Source: Marinobacter sp.
GTDB taxonomy: Bacteria; Pseudomonadota; Gammaproteobacteria; Pseudomonadales; Oleiphilaceae
Direction of reading: 5' to 3'
DNA: 64,000 bases
Assembly (NCBI GenBank): GCA_018402255.1
Contig: JAGYIS010000009.1
Coordinates: 248,001 to 312,000, forward strand
The translations under genes were made by a program, and so were the position numbers. The notes beneath the pieces were generated by a model. The model worked only from the letters and a program-made list of their open reading frames with translations. It made no database searches and was not told the origin of the DNA. How positions within the stretch are numbered: the first letter of the stretch is position 1; every line of letters starts with the position of its first letter. Below are positions 30,095 through 39,460 of this stretch, piece after piece.

Positions 30095-30337
30095 ATGGGT
30101 ACTTTTCTTTTAGTCTTGCTGATCGTGGGTTTGCTCATCGCCGGCATGTCGGTTGGTGTGATTTTCGGGCGTAAGCCGATCAGTGGCACCTGTGGTGGTA
30201 TTGGGGCGCTGGGTATCAGCCAGTCCTGTGATATCTGTGGTGGCAGTCCCCAGAAATGCGAAGACAGCCGCAGCGACAGCGACGATCCGGTGAGCGCTGA
30301 CGATCTGACCTACGATGCCACCAAGACCGACAAATAG
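30095..30337 (+). CDS. nqrM: Nqr maturation protein NqrM
   Basis: It is 80 aa with one N-terminal membrane helix (FLLVLLIVGLLIAGMSVGVIFG) and four cysteines in GTCGGIGALG...SCDICGG. NqrM was shown in Vibrio and Klebsiella to be needed for Nqr assembly, probably by delivering iron to the NqrD/NqrE centre. It starts 12 bases after apbE with AGAGGAGG as ribosome site. The acidic C-terminus is typical. Confidence 0.92.
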   Translation: MGTFLLVLLIVGLLIAGMSVGVIFGRKPISGTCGGIGALGISQSCDICGGSPQKCEDSRSDSDDPVSADDLTYDATKTDK

Positions 30338-30440
30338 CGGCCGACAATCACCGCTACGGCGGTGAACGAATCAGTTTCAGCAGTGTAGCCATTATAACGA
30401 TAAATACATTTTGCAACGTAGATAAGGAGTTACTGCGCGC

Positions 30441-31832
30441 ATGGCAGAGCATCATTACGACGTTGTCGTTATCGGATCCGGCCCTTCAGGTGAGGGCGCG
30501 GCCATGAATGCGGCGAAGCACAACAGGCGTGTTGCGATCATCGAGGACAAACCCATGGTGGGCGGGAACTGCACCCACTGGGGCACCATTCCTTCGAAGG
30601 CGCTGCGTCACTCGGTCAAGCAGATCATTACTTTCAACACCAACCAGATGTTCCGTGACATCGGTGAACCGCGCTGGTTTTCGTTCCCCCGGGTTCTCCA
30701 GAATGCTCAGAAGGTAATCGGCAAGCAGGTCAAACTGAGGACCGGTTTTTACGCAAGAAACCGGGTAGATCTGATCACCGGCCGTGCGGCGTTTCTCGAC
30801 AACAACCGTCTGGAAATCCGCGGCAACAAATCGGTAGAAACCCTGCACTTCAAGCAGGCGATCATTGCCACGGGCTCACGCCCTTATTTGCCGCCCGATG
30901 TCGATTTCCGTCATCACCGCATCTATAACTCTGACTCTATTCTCAACCTGTCCCATACGCCGCGTACCCTGGTTATCTATGGTGCCGGTGTTATCGGGTC
31001 GGAATACGCGTCCATTTTTGCCGGACTGGGCGTGAAGGTGGATTTGATCAACCCGGGCGATCGACTGCTTTCGTTCCTTGACGATGAAATATCCGATGCG
31101 TTGAGCTACCACTTGCGCAGCAACGGCGTTCTGGTCCGTCATAATGAGCAGTATGAGTCTGTCCGCGGTGATGACCACGGTGTGGTGGTGTCGCTGCAAT
31201 CGGGCAAGAAGATTCGCGCGGATGCGTTTCTGTGGTGCAACGGGCGCAGTGGCAACACCGAAAGTCTGGGTCTTGAGAACATTGGGCTTGTGGCAAATGG
31301 CCGAGGCCAACTGGCGGTTGACGATCATTACCGTACCGATGTCGACAACGTCTACGCAGTGGGTGATGTGATTGGCTGGCCAAGCCTTGCCAGTGCTGCT
31401 TACGACCAGGGCCGTTCGGCCTCGTCAGCCATCGCTGAAGATGAATACTTCCGCTTTGTATCTGATGTGCCAACCGGCATCTACACCATTCCGGAAATCA
31501 GTTCGGTTGGTAAAACCGAGCGTGAACTGACCGAAGCCAAGGTGCCTTACGACGTTGGCCAGGCCTTCTTCAAAGACCTGGCGCGGGCGCAGATCACCGG
31601 TGAAGCCGTTGGTATGCTGAAGTTGCTGTTCCATCGCGAAACCCGCGAAATTCTGGGTATTCACTGCTTTGGTGACCAGGCCGCCGAGATCGTTCACATC
31701 GGCCAGGCCATCATGAACCAGGAAGGCGAAGCGAACTCCCTGAACTACTTTATCAATACCACCTTTAACTACCCGACGATGGCAGAAGCCTATCGGGTAG
31801 CTGCGCTGAACGGCCTGAACCGGATTTTCTGA
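30441..31832 (+). CDS. sthA: Soluble pyridine nucleotide transhydrogenase
   Basis: It is 463 aa and moves hydride between NADPH and NAD+. FAD motif [11 protein letters not shown] and nucleotide motif [10 protein letters not shown] are present. The redox-disulfide position reads [15 protein letters not shown]: the second cysteine of disulfide oxidoreductases is absent, which separates SthA from lipoamide dehydrogenase. The start follows AAGGAG. It lies 100 bases after nqrM and may have its own promoter. Confidence 0.95.
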   Translation: MAEHHYDVVVIGSGPSGEGAAMNAAKHNRRVAIIEDKPMVGGNCTHWGTIPSKALRHSVKQIITFNTNQMFRDIGEPRWFSFPRVLQNAQKVIGKQVKLRTGFYARNRVDLITGRAAFLDNNRLEIRGNKSVETLHFKQAIIATGSRPYLPPDVDFRHHRIYNSDSILNLSHTPRTLVIYGAGVIGSEYASIFAGLGVKVDLINPGDRLLSFLDDEISDALSYHLRSNGVLVRHNEQYESVRGDDHGVVVSLQSGKKIRADAFLWCNGRSGNTESLGLENIGLVANGRGQLAVDDHYRTDVDNVYAVGDVIGWPSLASAAYDQGRSASSAIAEDEYFRFVSDVPTGIYTIPEISSVGKTERELTEAKVPYDVGQAFFKDLARAQITGEAVGMLKLLFHRETREILGIHCFGDQAAEIVHIGQAIMNQEGEANSLNYFINTTFNYPTMAEAYRVAALNGLNRIF

Positions 31833-31843
31833 TCAGGCCCGAT

Positions 31844-31873
31844 CCCGGAGCCGGTATTTATGCAGGCTCCGGG
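31844..31873. terminator. Inverted repeat between convergent sthA and GDPD
   Basis: CCCGGAGCC and GGCTCCGGG form a perfect 9-bp stem with a 12-base loop between the two convergent stops. There is no U-run on either side, so a role as bidirectional terminator is only probable. Confidence 0.4.
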
Positions 31874-32631
31874 GCACTTTCCCGTAACGGCAGGTTCAAC
31901 AGCGCCTTGGCACGGTTGTCAAAGTACATCCAGGTGCTGGTGGGGTAGTCTGTGATAATGCTGTCCACGCCCATACTTTCCAGAGCCAGCATGTCGTGAA
32001 TTCGGTTCACCGTCCAGGCAGACACTTGCATGTTGCGCTTGTGTGCCAGTTCCACCATCTGCTTGTTGAGAATCTTCCAGTTAGCACAGAAATACTCGCA
32101 ACCCAGCCGCGTGGCCAGGTTCAACGGGTTGGGAAACTTTCTCTCGGCGACCAGACCAATCCGGATTTTTCTGTCCCGACGGCGCATCTCCCGTAAAAAC
32201 CAGGGATCTGCCGAGGTAATCGTGACGGTTTGGTACATGTTGCGTCGTTGAATGATCTCGGCCAGGCGGTTGCACAGAACGTTCAGGCGGGCGCGGCTGT
32301 CTTTTTTGACTTCCAGTTGCAGGTGCTCGAGGTCTTGCAGCTGGTCCAGCAGGGCTTCCAGTGTCGGAATGCCGGTTTTGCGAGGCCAGGCGCTGGTATT
32401 GCGGCGGGCGTCCATCTCAGCCAGTTCAGCCGCGGTGAATTGGCTCACATTGCCTTTCTGGCCGGTGGTGCGATCCACGGTCAGGTCATGAACCAGCACC
32501 GGAACGCCGTCCCTGGACAGCACCAGATCCAGCTCAAAGTGCCGGATACCGTGCCGGTAGGCGAGGGTGAATCCGGGCAGGGTGTTTTCAGGGGCCTCAC
32601 CTTTGGCCCCCCGGTGACCATAAATGATCAT
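31858..32631 (-). CDS. Glycerophosphodiester phosphodiesterase
   Basis: It is 257 aa and hydrolyses glycerophosphodiesters to glycerol-3-phosphate and an alcohol. Catalytic motifs: YGHRGAKGEAPENT, ELDLVLSRDGVPVLVHD, and LEVKKDSR. No signal peptide, so it is the cytoplasmic class. The ATG overlaps the stop of the DAHP synthase as ATGA. The Pseudomonas locus has a GDPD gene near sth as I recall, supporting the synteny. Confidence 0.92.
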   Translation of the reverse strand: MIIYGHRGAKGEAPENTLPGFTLAYRHGIRHFELDLVLSRDGVPVLVHDLTVDRTTGQKGNVSQFTAAELAEMDARRNTSAWPRKTGIPTLEALLDQLQDLEHLQLEVKKDSRARLNVLCNRLAEIIQRRNMYQTVTITSADPWFLREMRRRDRKIRIGLVAERKFPNPLNLATRLGCEYFCANWKILNKQMVELAHKRNMQVSAWTVNRIHDMLALESMGVDSIITDYPTSTWMYFDNRAKALLNLPLRESAPEPA

Positions 32632-33725
32632 TCTGTCGCATTATCCTTAAGGCGTTGGTAAATGGCCTGGCGTTTCTTCCAGGTGTCGTGACACAGGCGA
32701 ATGTCTTCGAGGTACGCCGGTAGTTCTTTCATCAGCAGGGCTTGGGGGCCGTCTACCAGCGCTTTTTCCGGTTTTGGGTGGAAGTCCACCAGCACCATGT
32801 TAGCGCCGGCAATCGCGCCCTGAGCCGTGGCGTGCATCACATCCAGGATGCCATCGGGCGAACGGTCCCGGCTGCCGACCGAGTGGGAAGGGTCAACACA
32901 CACCGGCATCCGGGTCAGGCGCTTCACCGCGGGTACATGGGCAAAGTCCACCATATTGCGGTGCGGCTGGCCGGCCTCGGTTTTCATGCCACGCAAACAG
33001 AAGATAACATTGGCATTGCCTTCGCTGGCCAGGTACTCGGCTGCGTTCAGAGATTCGTTCAGGGTAATGCCGAAGCCCCGCTTCAGCAGCACCGGATAGG
33101 TGCTCTGGCGGCCAATGGCTTTCAGTAGTTCAAAGTTCTGGGTGTTGCGGGTACCCACCTGAAGCATCACGCCGGTTGGCCGGCCCAGTTTTTCGAGGCA
33201 GGTATCGATTTCTTCGATGTGGCTTTCATGGGTAATTTCCATGGCCACCACTTTGATGCCATGCTTGCCGGCCTTCTCGAAAACCCAAGGCAGGCAGCCC
33301 TTGCCGTGCCCTTGAAACGAATAAGGATTGGTGCGCGGCTTGTAGGCACCCATGCGGGTACATACCTCACCGTTGTCTTGCAGTGCCTGCATCATCATCT
33401 CGACGTGCTCGGGAATGTCGACCGCGCACAGGCCGGCAAAAATGTTCAGGTTGTTCTGACTGAACTCGACACCGTTGTAGGTGAAGCCACTCTGGCGGTT
33501 GTCGTCCCTGTGGCGACCCAGAATGCGGTAGTCATCTGAAATCCGGATAGCCCGTTCTACCGCTGGCAAGGCCTCAATTTCTTCCTTGTCGAGCGTCTTG
33601 GTATCGCCCAGCAGATAGATTTCGGTCAGCCGCTGGCTTGCACCTTGTACTTCGTGAACACGCACACTGACGCCGGGCAGGTTTTCCAGATAGTGCATGG
33701 TCTGGCGATAGGCTTCGCTGTCCAT
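32628..33725 (-). CDS. DAHP synthase, type I-beta, with disrupted 5' end
   Basis: The open frame from ATG 33725 gives 365 aa. The catalytic barrel is intact: GTRNTQNFELLKA, VLLKRGFGITLNES, PVCVDPSHSVGSRD, VDFHPKPEKALVDGPQALL. It makes DAHP from PEP and erythrose-4-phosphate, the first shikimate step. The N-terminal ferredoxin-like domain lacks its first strand. That strand is found in another frame: AAGGAG then ATG at 33757 reading MLAILHPNTTL, which joins MDSEAYRQTM if one base is restored near 33726-33730. The true gene is therefore probably 32628-33757 (376 aa). TerB lies 14 bases upstream of that start. Confidence 0.82.
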   Translation of the reverse strand: MDSEAYRQTMHYLENLPGVSVRVHEVQGASQRLTEIYLLGDTKTLDKEEIEALPAVERAIRISDDYRILGRHRDDNRQSGFTYNGVEFSQNNLNIFAGLCAVDIPEHVEMMMQALQDNGEVCTRMGAYKPRTNPYSFQGHGKGCLPWVFEKAGKHGIKVVAMEITHESHIEEIDTCLEKLGRPTGVMLQVGTRNTQNFELLKAIGRQSTYPVLLKRGFGITLNESLNAAEYLASEGNANVIFCLRGMKTEAGQPHRNMVDFAHVPAVKRLTRMPVCVDPSHSVGSRDRSPDGILDVMHATAQGAIAGANMVLVDFHPKPEKALVDGPQALLMKELPAYLEDIRLCHDTWKKRQAIYQRLKDNATE

Positions 33726-33771
33726 AGCGTTGTATTGGGATGAAGGATGGCTAACATGGTTGCTCCTTGAG

Positions 33772-34221
33772 TTAACGGACGGCGTCTTCCGCTTTGTGCC
33801 GCGCCTGCATGTACTCGCGGTGGTGAAGGTGCAGCAAATCTGCCATGCGGCGAATAAGGTGCTCTTCGTATTTGTCGATACGTCCGTCGGCCAGCGCAAC
33901 CCGCCAGATACTTTCCAGCAGGGACTGTTTCTGGTCCTGATCAAAGTGGTCGTTGATCTGCCCGGTAAATTCATACAGCGAGGTGGCGTCTTCTGCGTGC
34001 GCCAGGGCATCTGCGAGAATCTCCTCGGCTTCTTCCCGGGTAACCTGATGGGCCTGAACCGCACAGTCCAAGATGATCTGCAGCTCCCGCTCGTCCTCAT
34101 GATTATCAACCCGCGCCAGTTGCACCATCAAGGCAGTGGCGGCGACGGCCAACTGATGGGTATCGGCTTGAACCGGCTCGGCGGCCGGAACTGCAAAGAG
34201 CTTTTTCAGATGTTCAATCAT
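33772..34221 (-). CDS. TerB-family protein
   Basis: It is 149 aa, all-helical, with the TerB/DjlA-like pattern: LAVAATALMVQLARVDNHEDERELQII, then LLESIWRVALADGRIDKYEEHLIRRMADLL. The two acidic clusters (DNHEDE and DGRIDKYEE) resemble metal-binding sites of the fold. Classical TerB is linked to tellurite resistance, but isolated TerB-domain genes in proteobacteria have no fixed role. It sits between transaldolase and the DAHP synthase in a minus-strand run. Confidence 0.8.
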   Translation of the reverse strand: MIEHLKKLFAVPAAEPVQADTHQLAVAATALMVQLARVDNHEDERELQIILDCAVQAHQVTREEAEEILADALAHAEDATSLYEFTGQINDHFDQDQKQSLLESIWRVALADGRIDKYEEHLIRRMADLLHLHHREYMQARHKAEDAVR

Positions 34222-34250
34222 AGTGTGACCACGGTTGATTCAGGCGCGTT

Positions 34251-35216
34251 TCAGGCGGCTGAGGCCAGTTGGCGAACCCGATGTTCCAGTTCAATCTGAT
34301 CGGCCGCGAACCGACGAATGCCGTCTGCGAGCTTTTCGGTCGCCATGGCGTCTTCGTTGGATTCCCAGCGGAACAGCTTTTCATCCACCACCCCAATAGT
34401 CTCGCTGCTTGAGGCATTGCTGGCATCCAGCCTGCGGGCCAGATCGCCCTGATCATCTTTCAGTTCCTGCAGCAGAGCGGGGCTGATGGTCAGGCGATCA
34501 CAGCCGGCCAGCATTTCAATCTCGCCGGTATTGCGGAAGCTGGCACCCATGACCACGGTGTTGAAGCCGTTGACCTTATAGTAATTGTAGATCCGGCTGA
34601 CAGACTGAACGCCCGGATCTTCCGCTGCCGGATAGCTGTCTCGCCCTGTACTGGCCAGGTGCCAGTCCAGAATACGGCCAACGAAAGGTGAAATAAGGTG
34701 AGCTCCGGCCTGGGCGCAGGCAACCGCCTGCACGAACGAGAACAGCAAGGTGAGATTGCAGCGGATGCCTTCTTTCTCGAGCTGCTCTGCTGCCTGGATG
34801 CCCTCCCAGGTGGCAGCAATCTTGATCAGCACCCGGCCGGTATCGACACCCTGTTGGTCATAGAGCTCTACTAATCGGCGAGCCCGCTCCAGAGTCGCAG
34901 CGGTATCGAAGGACAAGCGGGCGTCTACTTCTGTGGACACTACACCGGGGATCAGGTTCAGGATTTCCTTGCCGGCCAGCACCGCCAGCATATCCGTCGC
35001 AATGGTAAGCTGGTCGGCGGCCGAGCCACCGTGTTTGCTGGCATAGCTAACGGCTTTGTCGAGCATCGGGCGATAGGCCTGTGATGCCGCGGCTTTCAAC
35101 AATAAAGACGGGTTAGTTGTGGCATCTTCCGGCCGCCATTGGGCGATGGCGTCTATGTCGCCGGTGTCTGCGACCACGGTGGTCATGGCTTTGAGTTGGT
35201 CCAGCTTGCTTGTCAT
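34251..35216 (-). CDS. tal: Transaldolase
   Basis: It is 321 aa and transfers a dihydroxyacetone unit between sugar phosphates in the pentose phosphate pathway. The Schiff-base lysine is in [16 protein letters not shown]; other family blocks are [13 protein letters not shown] near the start and RILDWH. The ATG at 35216 ([20 protein letters not shown]) is the family start; a 13-residue upstream extension is rejected. It supplies or uses erythrose-4-phosphate, substrate of the DAHP synthase encoded two genes downstream. Confidence 0.95.
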   Translation of the reverse strand: MTSKLDQLKAMTTVVADTGDIDAIAQWRPEDATTNPSLLLKAAASQAYRPMLDKAVSYASKHGGSAADQLTIATDMLAVLAGKEILNLIPGVVSTEVDARLSFDTAATLERARRLVELYDQQGVDTGRVLIKIAATWEGIQAAEQLEKEGIRCNLTLLFSFVQAVACAQAGAHLISPFVGRILDWHLASTGRDSYPAAEDPGVQSVSRIYNYYKVNGFNTVVMGASFRNTGEIEMLAGCDRLTISPALLQELKDDQGDLARRLDASNASSSETIGVVDEKLFRWESNEDAMATEKLADGIRRFAADQIELEHRVRQLASAA

Positions 35217-35335
35217 TCGTTCTGTCGTCCCGGTTGTCAGATTTTGGTGCGGCACCCAGCTCCCGAGTGCCTTGGTAAGCTCTACAATAACGGCAGCTTA
35301 CGACAGGAACAAGACGGCCAAAGGTATGTAGGCCA

Positions 35336-36364
35336 TTAGTGCTCCCAAACAGGGTCTGGCTGTCGCACTTTGGCCAGTGCCTGCTCGATGACTTCAAGCC
35401 CGGAACCCGGCTTGTTGGCGTTCTCGCTCAGATGGCGGCGAAATTGTCGACCACCGGGCATGCCAAGAAATAGCCCCATGATGTGCCGGGTGATGTGGGT
35501 CAGGTACACGCCCCGGTCCAGCTCCTGCTGAATGAACGGGAACATGGCCCGCAAGGCCTCGTGGCGGTTGGCAATCGGGGCTGGTTCGCCGAAAAACTCG
35601 GTATCCACCCCGGCCATTAACCAGGGGTTGTGATAGGCCTCCCGGCCCAGCATCACGCCGTCGGTGTGGGCCAGGTGGTCGCGACACTCGTCAAAGGTTT
35701 TGATGCCGCCGTTGATGATGATTTCCAGATCCGGATAGGTCTGCTTCAACCGGTATACCCAGTCGTACTTCAGCGGCGGAATGTCCCGGTTTTCTTTGGG
35801 GCTCAGGCCCTCCAGAACCGCAATGCGGGCGTGCACGATGAAGGTCTTGCAGCCGGCCGCAGCTACCTTCTCGATAAATTCGCACAACTCTTCCCAGGAT
35901 TCCCGGCCATTGATGCCAATGCGGTGCTTAACGGTCACCGGCACATCAGTGGCCTCAATCATCGCCGCTACACCTTCCGCCACCTTATCCGGATGGCCCA
36001 TCAGACAGGCACCGATCATGTTGTTCTGCACCCGATCGCTGGGGCAGCCCACGTTCAGGTTCACCTCGTCAAAATTAAACTGTTGCGCAAGTTTTGCACA
36101 GTGAGCCAGTTCGCCGGCATCGCTGCCGCCCAGTTGCAGCGCCAACGGATATTCAAAGCCATCGTGCCTGAGAAAACGCTCGGTATCGCCATGAATCAAT
36201 GCACCGGTGGTGACCATCTCGGTATACAACAGCGCCCGGCGGCTGAGAATGCGGGCCAGATAACGAAAGTGCGGCGTGGTCCAATCCATCATGGGTGCCA
36301 CACAAAAGCGGCGCGACAGGCCGGAATCAGCGGCAGAAGGAATCGGCGATGGGGCAGAAGACAT
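35336..36364 (-). CDS. dusA: tRNA-dihydrouridine synthase A
   Basis: It is 342 aa, an FMN enzyme that reduces U20/U20a in tRNA. Motifs: VAPMMDWTTPHFRYLARIL, LQLGGS, VNLNVGCPSDRVQNNMIGACLM with the catalytic cysteine, VTVKHRIGI, and INGGIKT. DusA-specific features include the long C-terminal HITRHIMGLFLGMPGGRQFRRHL. The start MSSAPSPIPSAAD is chosen over an 18-residue extension by similarity to family length; the ribosome site is weak. Confidence 0.93.
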   Translation of the reverse strand: MSSAPSPIPSAADSGLSRRFCVAPMMDWTTPHFRYLARILSRRALLYTEMVTTGALIHGDTERFLRHDGFEYPLALQLGGSDAGELAHCAKLAQQFNFDEVNLNVGCPSDRVQNNMIGACLMGHPDKVAEGVAAMIEATDVPVTVKHRIGINGRESWEELCEFIEKVAAAGCKTFIVHARIAVLEGLSPKENRDIPPLKYDWVYRLKQTYPDLEIIINGGIKTFDECRDHLAHTDGVMLGREAYHNPWLMAGVDTEFFGEPAPIANRHEALRAMFPFIQQELDRGVYLTHITRHIMGLFLGMPGGRQFRRHLSENANKPGSGLEVIEQALAKVRQPDPVWEH

Positions 36365-36443
36365 AGGGAATACCTGTAAACAGCAAGAGCGCAAAGCATA
36401 CGAAAGACCAAGCGCCATAGTTTATCAGCAATACCCCATATTC

Positions 36444-36505
36444 GCAGGCTACAAAGGGGTCTGACCCTTCGGGGTCAGACCCCACCCTTCTGCCAGCGCC
36501 AATCC
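36444..36505. repeat. REP-like hairpin A1
   Basis: GGGGTCTGACCC pairs with GGGTCAGACCCC around a short loop, flanked by GCAGGCTACAAAG on the left and ACCCTTCTGCCAGCGCCA on the right. The same flanks occur inverted at 63727-63787. It does not code and sits between dusA and the Tsx-like gene. Confidence 0.8.
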
Positions 36506-36507
36506 CG

Positions 36508-36582
36508 AATGTAACAAAATGTACCGGGGTCTGACCCCGGTACATTTGAAGGTGTGAAATGTCTTGGGGTCTGACCCCAAAT
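36508..36582. repeat. REP-like hairpin A2
   Basis: The unit reads AATGTAACAAAATGTACC, then GGGGTCTGACCCC, ACATTT, a 9-base loop, AAATGT and GGGGTCTGACCCC. The outer arms pair with one central mismatch and the ACATTT/AAATGT inner stem is perfect. It is the closest relative of the copy at 41853-41937. It abuts the stop of the Tsx-like gene. Confidence 0.8.
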
Positions 36583-37374
36583 TCAGAAGTAGTAGCGGAG
36601 CATGACTCGAGGAGTAACCAGGGTTTCGTCTTTGCCACCGAGGAAGGCGGGTTGTTCGAAGTGGTGGACGTCTACTCGCAGGCCGGCGTCCAGGGTTCTG
36701 GCCTGGTTAAGGAACACGAAGAAGTCAGGGCGGAAGACGATTTCGTTATCGAAGCCGTCACGGCGTTTGTTGTAGATCAGGGTCGCCATGTGTTTGATGT
36801 CGAGACCAAACAGGTTGATGTCCTGGGACTGGTAGAAAATCCGCGCGAACAGGTTGCCGCCGTTCTGGGTGTTGCCGTCAAACTCAGTTTCCCGATAGTA
36901 AAAGTCCGTCTCGAACCACTGGAAGCCGGGGATATCCCAGGTCAGCAACACGCCGTAGTTATTGGCGTCGAAGTTACCGTAATCGGATTTTTCATAGCGA
37001 TACGAGGCCATCACATCCGATATGGGGCCGAAGCTGAAATCCGCACCGGTGATTTTGCTCAGGCTGAATGCCGGGTTGGCAAAGACAACGTAGGTGCTGT
37101 TATTGCCCGGTTCGCCGCCCATGTCGTTGCCGTAGAAGTATTCTACATCGAGCCAGTTACGGCCGAATTTGTTCACGTCAAAGTGTTCGTACTGCAGCTT
37201 GTACACTTCACCGCTTTCGTTGCCGTTGCCGTAGAGGATGTCCTGCTCGGCATCCCAGCTGTAGCCGGCCGCTACGGCGTTCACCTGGAACTCGAAGTAG
37301 TCGGCCTGGGCTGCCGGGGCGAAAGCAATCAGAGCGCTAGTGAAAATGGCAGTATTCTTGATTATCGTTTTCAT
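36583..37374 (-). CDS. Tsx-like outer-membrane channel protein
   Basis: It is 263 aa with a signal peptide cleaved near APAAQA-DYFEF. The mature part is beta-barrel-like (alternating aromatic strands, FETDFYYRETEF, PRVMLRYYF) and ends in phenylalanine, as outer-membrane barrels do. It resembles the nucleoside-specific Tsx/OmpK family. ATG 37374 follows AGGTAA; a 36-residue extension upstream is rejected as it would precede the signal peptide. It is the last gene of the minus-strand run with the CoA-transferase, 46 bases away, so it may import that pathway's substrate. Confidence 0.75.
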   Translation of the reverse strand: MKTIIKNTAIFTSALIAFAPAAQADYFEFQVNAVAAGYSWDAEQDILYGNGNESGEVYKLQYEHFDVNKFGRNWLDVEYFYGNDMGGEPGNNSTYVVFANPAFSLSKITGADFSFGPISDVMASYRYEKSDYGNFDANNYGVLLTWDIPGFQWFETDFYYRETEFDGNTQNGGNLFARIFYQSQDINLFGLDIKHMATLIYNKRRDGFDNEIVFRPDFFVFLNQARTLDAGLRVDVHHFEQPAFLGGKDETLVTPRVMLRYYF

Positions 37375-37420
37375 GGGTTTACCTATTGTTTTTATCTTTG
37401 GTTGTTGGAGTCGGCGCTGG

Positions 37421-38572
37421 TCAGAGCGCCACAAGCCGGGTTTTCGAGAGGGAACGGATAATTTCGTCCCGGTTTTGATCAAGGAGGGGCGGAGCAGTCA
37501 CCGACAGGTTACGCTCGCCATCAAAGGACACCGGGGAACGCACGGTTTTCCAGTCTCCACCTTCCGGGTGCGGGGCGGAGACCAGCAGGTTCAGGTGCTT
37601 CGCCTGCGGATCTTCCAGCGCTTCATTGGGGCGGTACATGGGCGCGTGCGGCACGTCTTCCTTCTCCAGGCGCTCGCACCAGGTGGCTCGGGGCAGCTGT
37701 TTGAAGATCGGACCCATGAGATTGATCAGGTCATCCTGGTGGTCAATACGCCCCTCACGGGTGGCAAAGCGTTCGTCGTCAAACAGGTTTGGCATTTCCA
37801 TGGCATTGGCCAGGCCTTGCCAGAACTTCTCCGGTGACGACATGTGCAGGGCAATCCAGTGGCCATCACTGCATTCGAAAACGTAAGACTGTGACACCTG
37901 CGGGCGGCTGAACGGCCCCATCACTTCGTCTTCGGCGTAATAGTGGGTGAAGGCGTCCAGGTTGAAGTGGCACATGGCCTCCAGCATGGAAACGTCTACC
38001 CGCTTGCCTTTGCCGGTACGGTTGCGCTCATGCAGCGCACCCAGAATGCCGTAGGCGGCATAGAAACCAGTCAGGGAATCGGCCACCGCCGGGCCCACCA
38101 CCCGTGGGTTGGCCGGGTTAATGAATAGTCCCAGAAAACCGCTGGCCGCTTGAGCGACGGTGTCGTAGGCGGGGCGTCCGGCGGCAGGACCGTCATTGCC
38201 GAAACCACTGATGGCGCAGTAGATCAGCTTATCGTTCAGGGAGCGCAGCCGCTCTTCACCGGCGCCCAGGCGCTCGGCGGTGCCCGGCCGGAAGTTCTGG
38301 ATGTATACATCTGCTGAACGGATCAGTTCTTCAAACACCGCCAGGTCGTCCGGATTCTTGGTGTCCAGGGCGATGCTTTTCTTGTTGCGGTTGTAGGTTT
38401 GATAGTGTGGACTGTAAAGGCCACCTTTGAATGCCCGGAATGGATCACCACTGCCGGGCTTTTCCACTTTAATGACCTCGGCACCGAGATCAGCCAGTAG
38501 CATGGAGGCGGCCGGGCCAGTGATGAACGTGCCCTGTTCAATCACGCGTATGCCTTCCAGAACCTTGCTCAT
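37421..38572 (-). CDS. CaiB/BaiF family (class III) CoA-transferase
   Basis: It is 383 aa, typical family length. The opening VLEGIRVIEQGTFITGPAASMLLADLGAEVIKVEKPGSGDP and the GNDGP and GRPAYDTVAQAASG blocks are diagnostic. The motif carrying the nucleophilic acid in family members reads VDVSMLEAM here, with Glu where formyl-CoA transferase has Asp. ATG 38572 follows AGGAG. It presumably activates a carboxylic acid by CoA exchange for the lyase-like protein encoded 22 bases upstream. Substrate unknown. Confidence 0.88.
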   Translation of the reverse strand: MSKVLEGIRVIEQGTFITGPAASMLLADLGAEVIKVEKPGSGDPFRAFKGGLYSPHYQTYNRNKKSIALDTKNPDDLAVFEELIRSADVYIQNFRPGTAERLGAGEERLRSLNDKLIYCAISGFGNDGPAAGRPAYDTVAQAASGFLGLFINPANPRVVGPAVADSLTGFYAAYGILGALHERNRTGKGKRVDVSMLEAMCHFNLDAFTHYYAEDEVMGPFSRPQVSQSYVFECSDGHWIALHMSSPEKFWQGLANAMEMPNLFDDERFATREGRIDHQDDLINLMGPIFKQLPRATWCERLEKEDVPHAPMYRPNEALEDPQAKHLNLLVSAPHPEGGDWKTVRSPVSFDGERNLSVTAPPLLDQNRDEIIRSLSKTRLVAL

Positions 38573-38594
38573 AATGTGCTCCTGATAACTTGAT

Positions 38595-39404
38595 TCAGAC
38601 CGACGGCTTGAAGCCGTCTGGCACTTCGCCCTCGTAAACCACCTCCTGAGAGGCCTGGTAGGAGAGGGCGAAGCCGATGGAATGCTGTTGTTCCTCGCGC
38701 AGGTGCGCCAGTAGCCCGGCGGTGCGTGCAAGGATGGGAATGCCCTTGAGGGATTCCAGCGGAAAACCGGCATCCAGCAGGGTGGCCGGGATAGCCGCCG
38801 ACACGTTGAGTTTCAGGTCTTTTCCAACGATGTCGGGTATCACCTGTTCAACCAGCTCTGCGACTTTCACATACTGGCCTCGCACACCCACGTTCTCTGC
38901 TGTCTGAAACAGGGCATCGACCCTCGGGTCCCGGGCTTTGTGCAGGGGGTGGCCGTAGCCGGGCAAGGGCATTTTGCTAGCCCGGTACTCGGTCACGACA
39001 TCAAAGGCGGCTTTCTCCAGAGACTCGCCGGTGTCCTGAGCTCGTGTAATGATGGTGTGGAACAGCATTCCGGCCCGGTCGCTGGCGCCCAGAATGACCG
39101 AGCCGCAGCCCAGTATCCCGGCGGCAACTGCACCCTGCAGTGCCTCAGGTGACGCCGCGTAGGTCATCCGGCTGGCCTGTACGCTGGGTACCAGGCCATG
39201 CTCGGTTATGGCGATCAAGGTGGCATCCGTCATGGCCTTGAGGCCTTCAGACGGCGTTTCGCCGGTAAGCAGGAACAGGAAGTACTCGGTGAAGCTGAGT
39301 TTGCCAATCAGGTCCTGAGCCAGGTCTTTGCCGCGCACCACGATGGTTTCGTCGTTCGACGTACTGATGGAGGTACGGGGTATGGTTTCTTTGCCAATTT
39401 TCAC
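38595..39404 (-). CDS. Citrate-synthase-fold protein, citryl-CoA-lyase-like
   Basis: It is 269 aa, shorter than citrate synthase (about 430) but the size of stand-alone citryl-CoA-lyase-like proteins. Citrate-synthase features are LSFTEYFLFLLTGETPS, LGCGSVILGASDRAG, and GYGHPLHKARDPRVDAL with His152, His155 and DPR. Family members cleave or form a C-C bond between an acyl-CoA and an oxoacid. With a CoA-transferase next to it, I infer retro-aldol cleavage of a CoA-activated hydroxy acid. The substrate cannot be read. Confidence 0.78.
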   Translation of the reverse strand: MKIGKETIPRTSISTSNDETIVVRGKDLAQDLIGKLSFTEYFLFLLTGETPSEGLKAMTDATLIAITEHGLVPSVQASRMTYAASPEALQGAVAAGILGCGSVILGASDRAGMLFHTIITRAQDTGESLEKAAFDVVTEYRASKMPLPGYGHPLHKARDPRVDALFQTAENVGVRGQYVKVAELVEQVIPDIVGKDLKLNVSAAIPATLLDAGFPLESLKGIPILARTAGLLAHLREEQQHSIGFALSYQASQEVVYEGEVPDGFKPSV

Positions 39405-39460
39405 GAAATCACCTCAAGGCAGTGGATAAGTGCACACCGGCTGATGTGCACAGGCTCGGA

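Noticed and set aside
31844..31873. Classical rho-independent terminator between sthA and GDPD
   Set aside because: A good stem is present but neither side has a U-run; kept only as a low-confidence terminator.
33728..34109. Extended N-terminus of the DAHP synthase reading frame (493 aa)
   Set aside because: The extra residues are antisense-like Arg/Thr-rich sequence overlapping the TerB gene in another frame; family length is about 350-380 aa.
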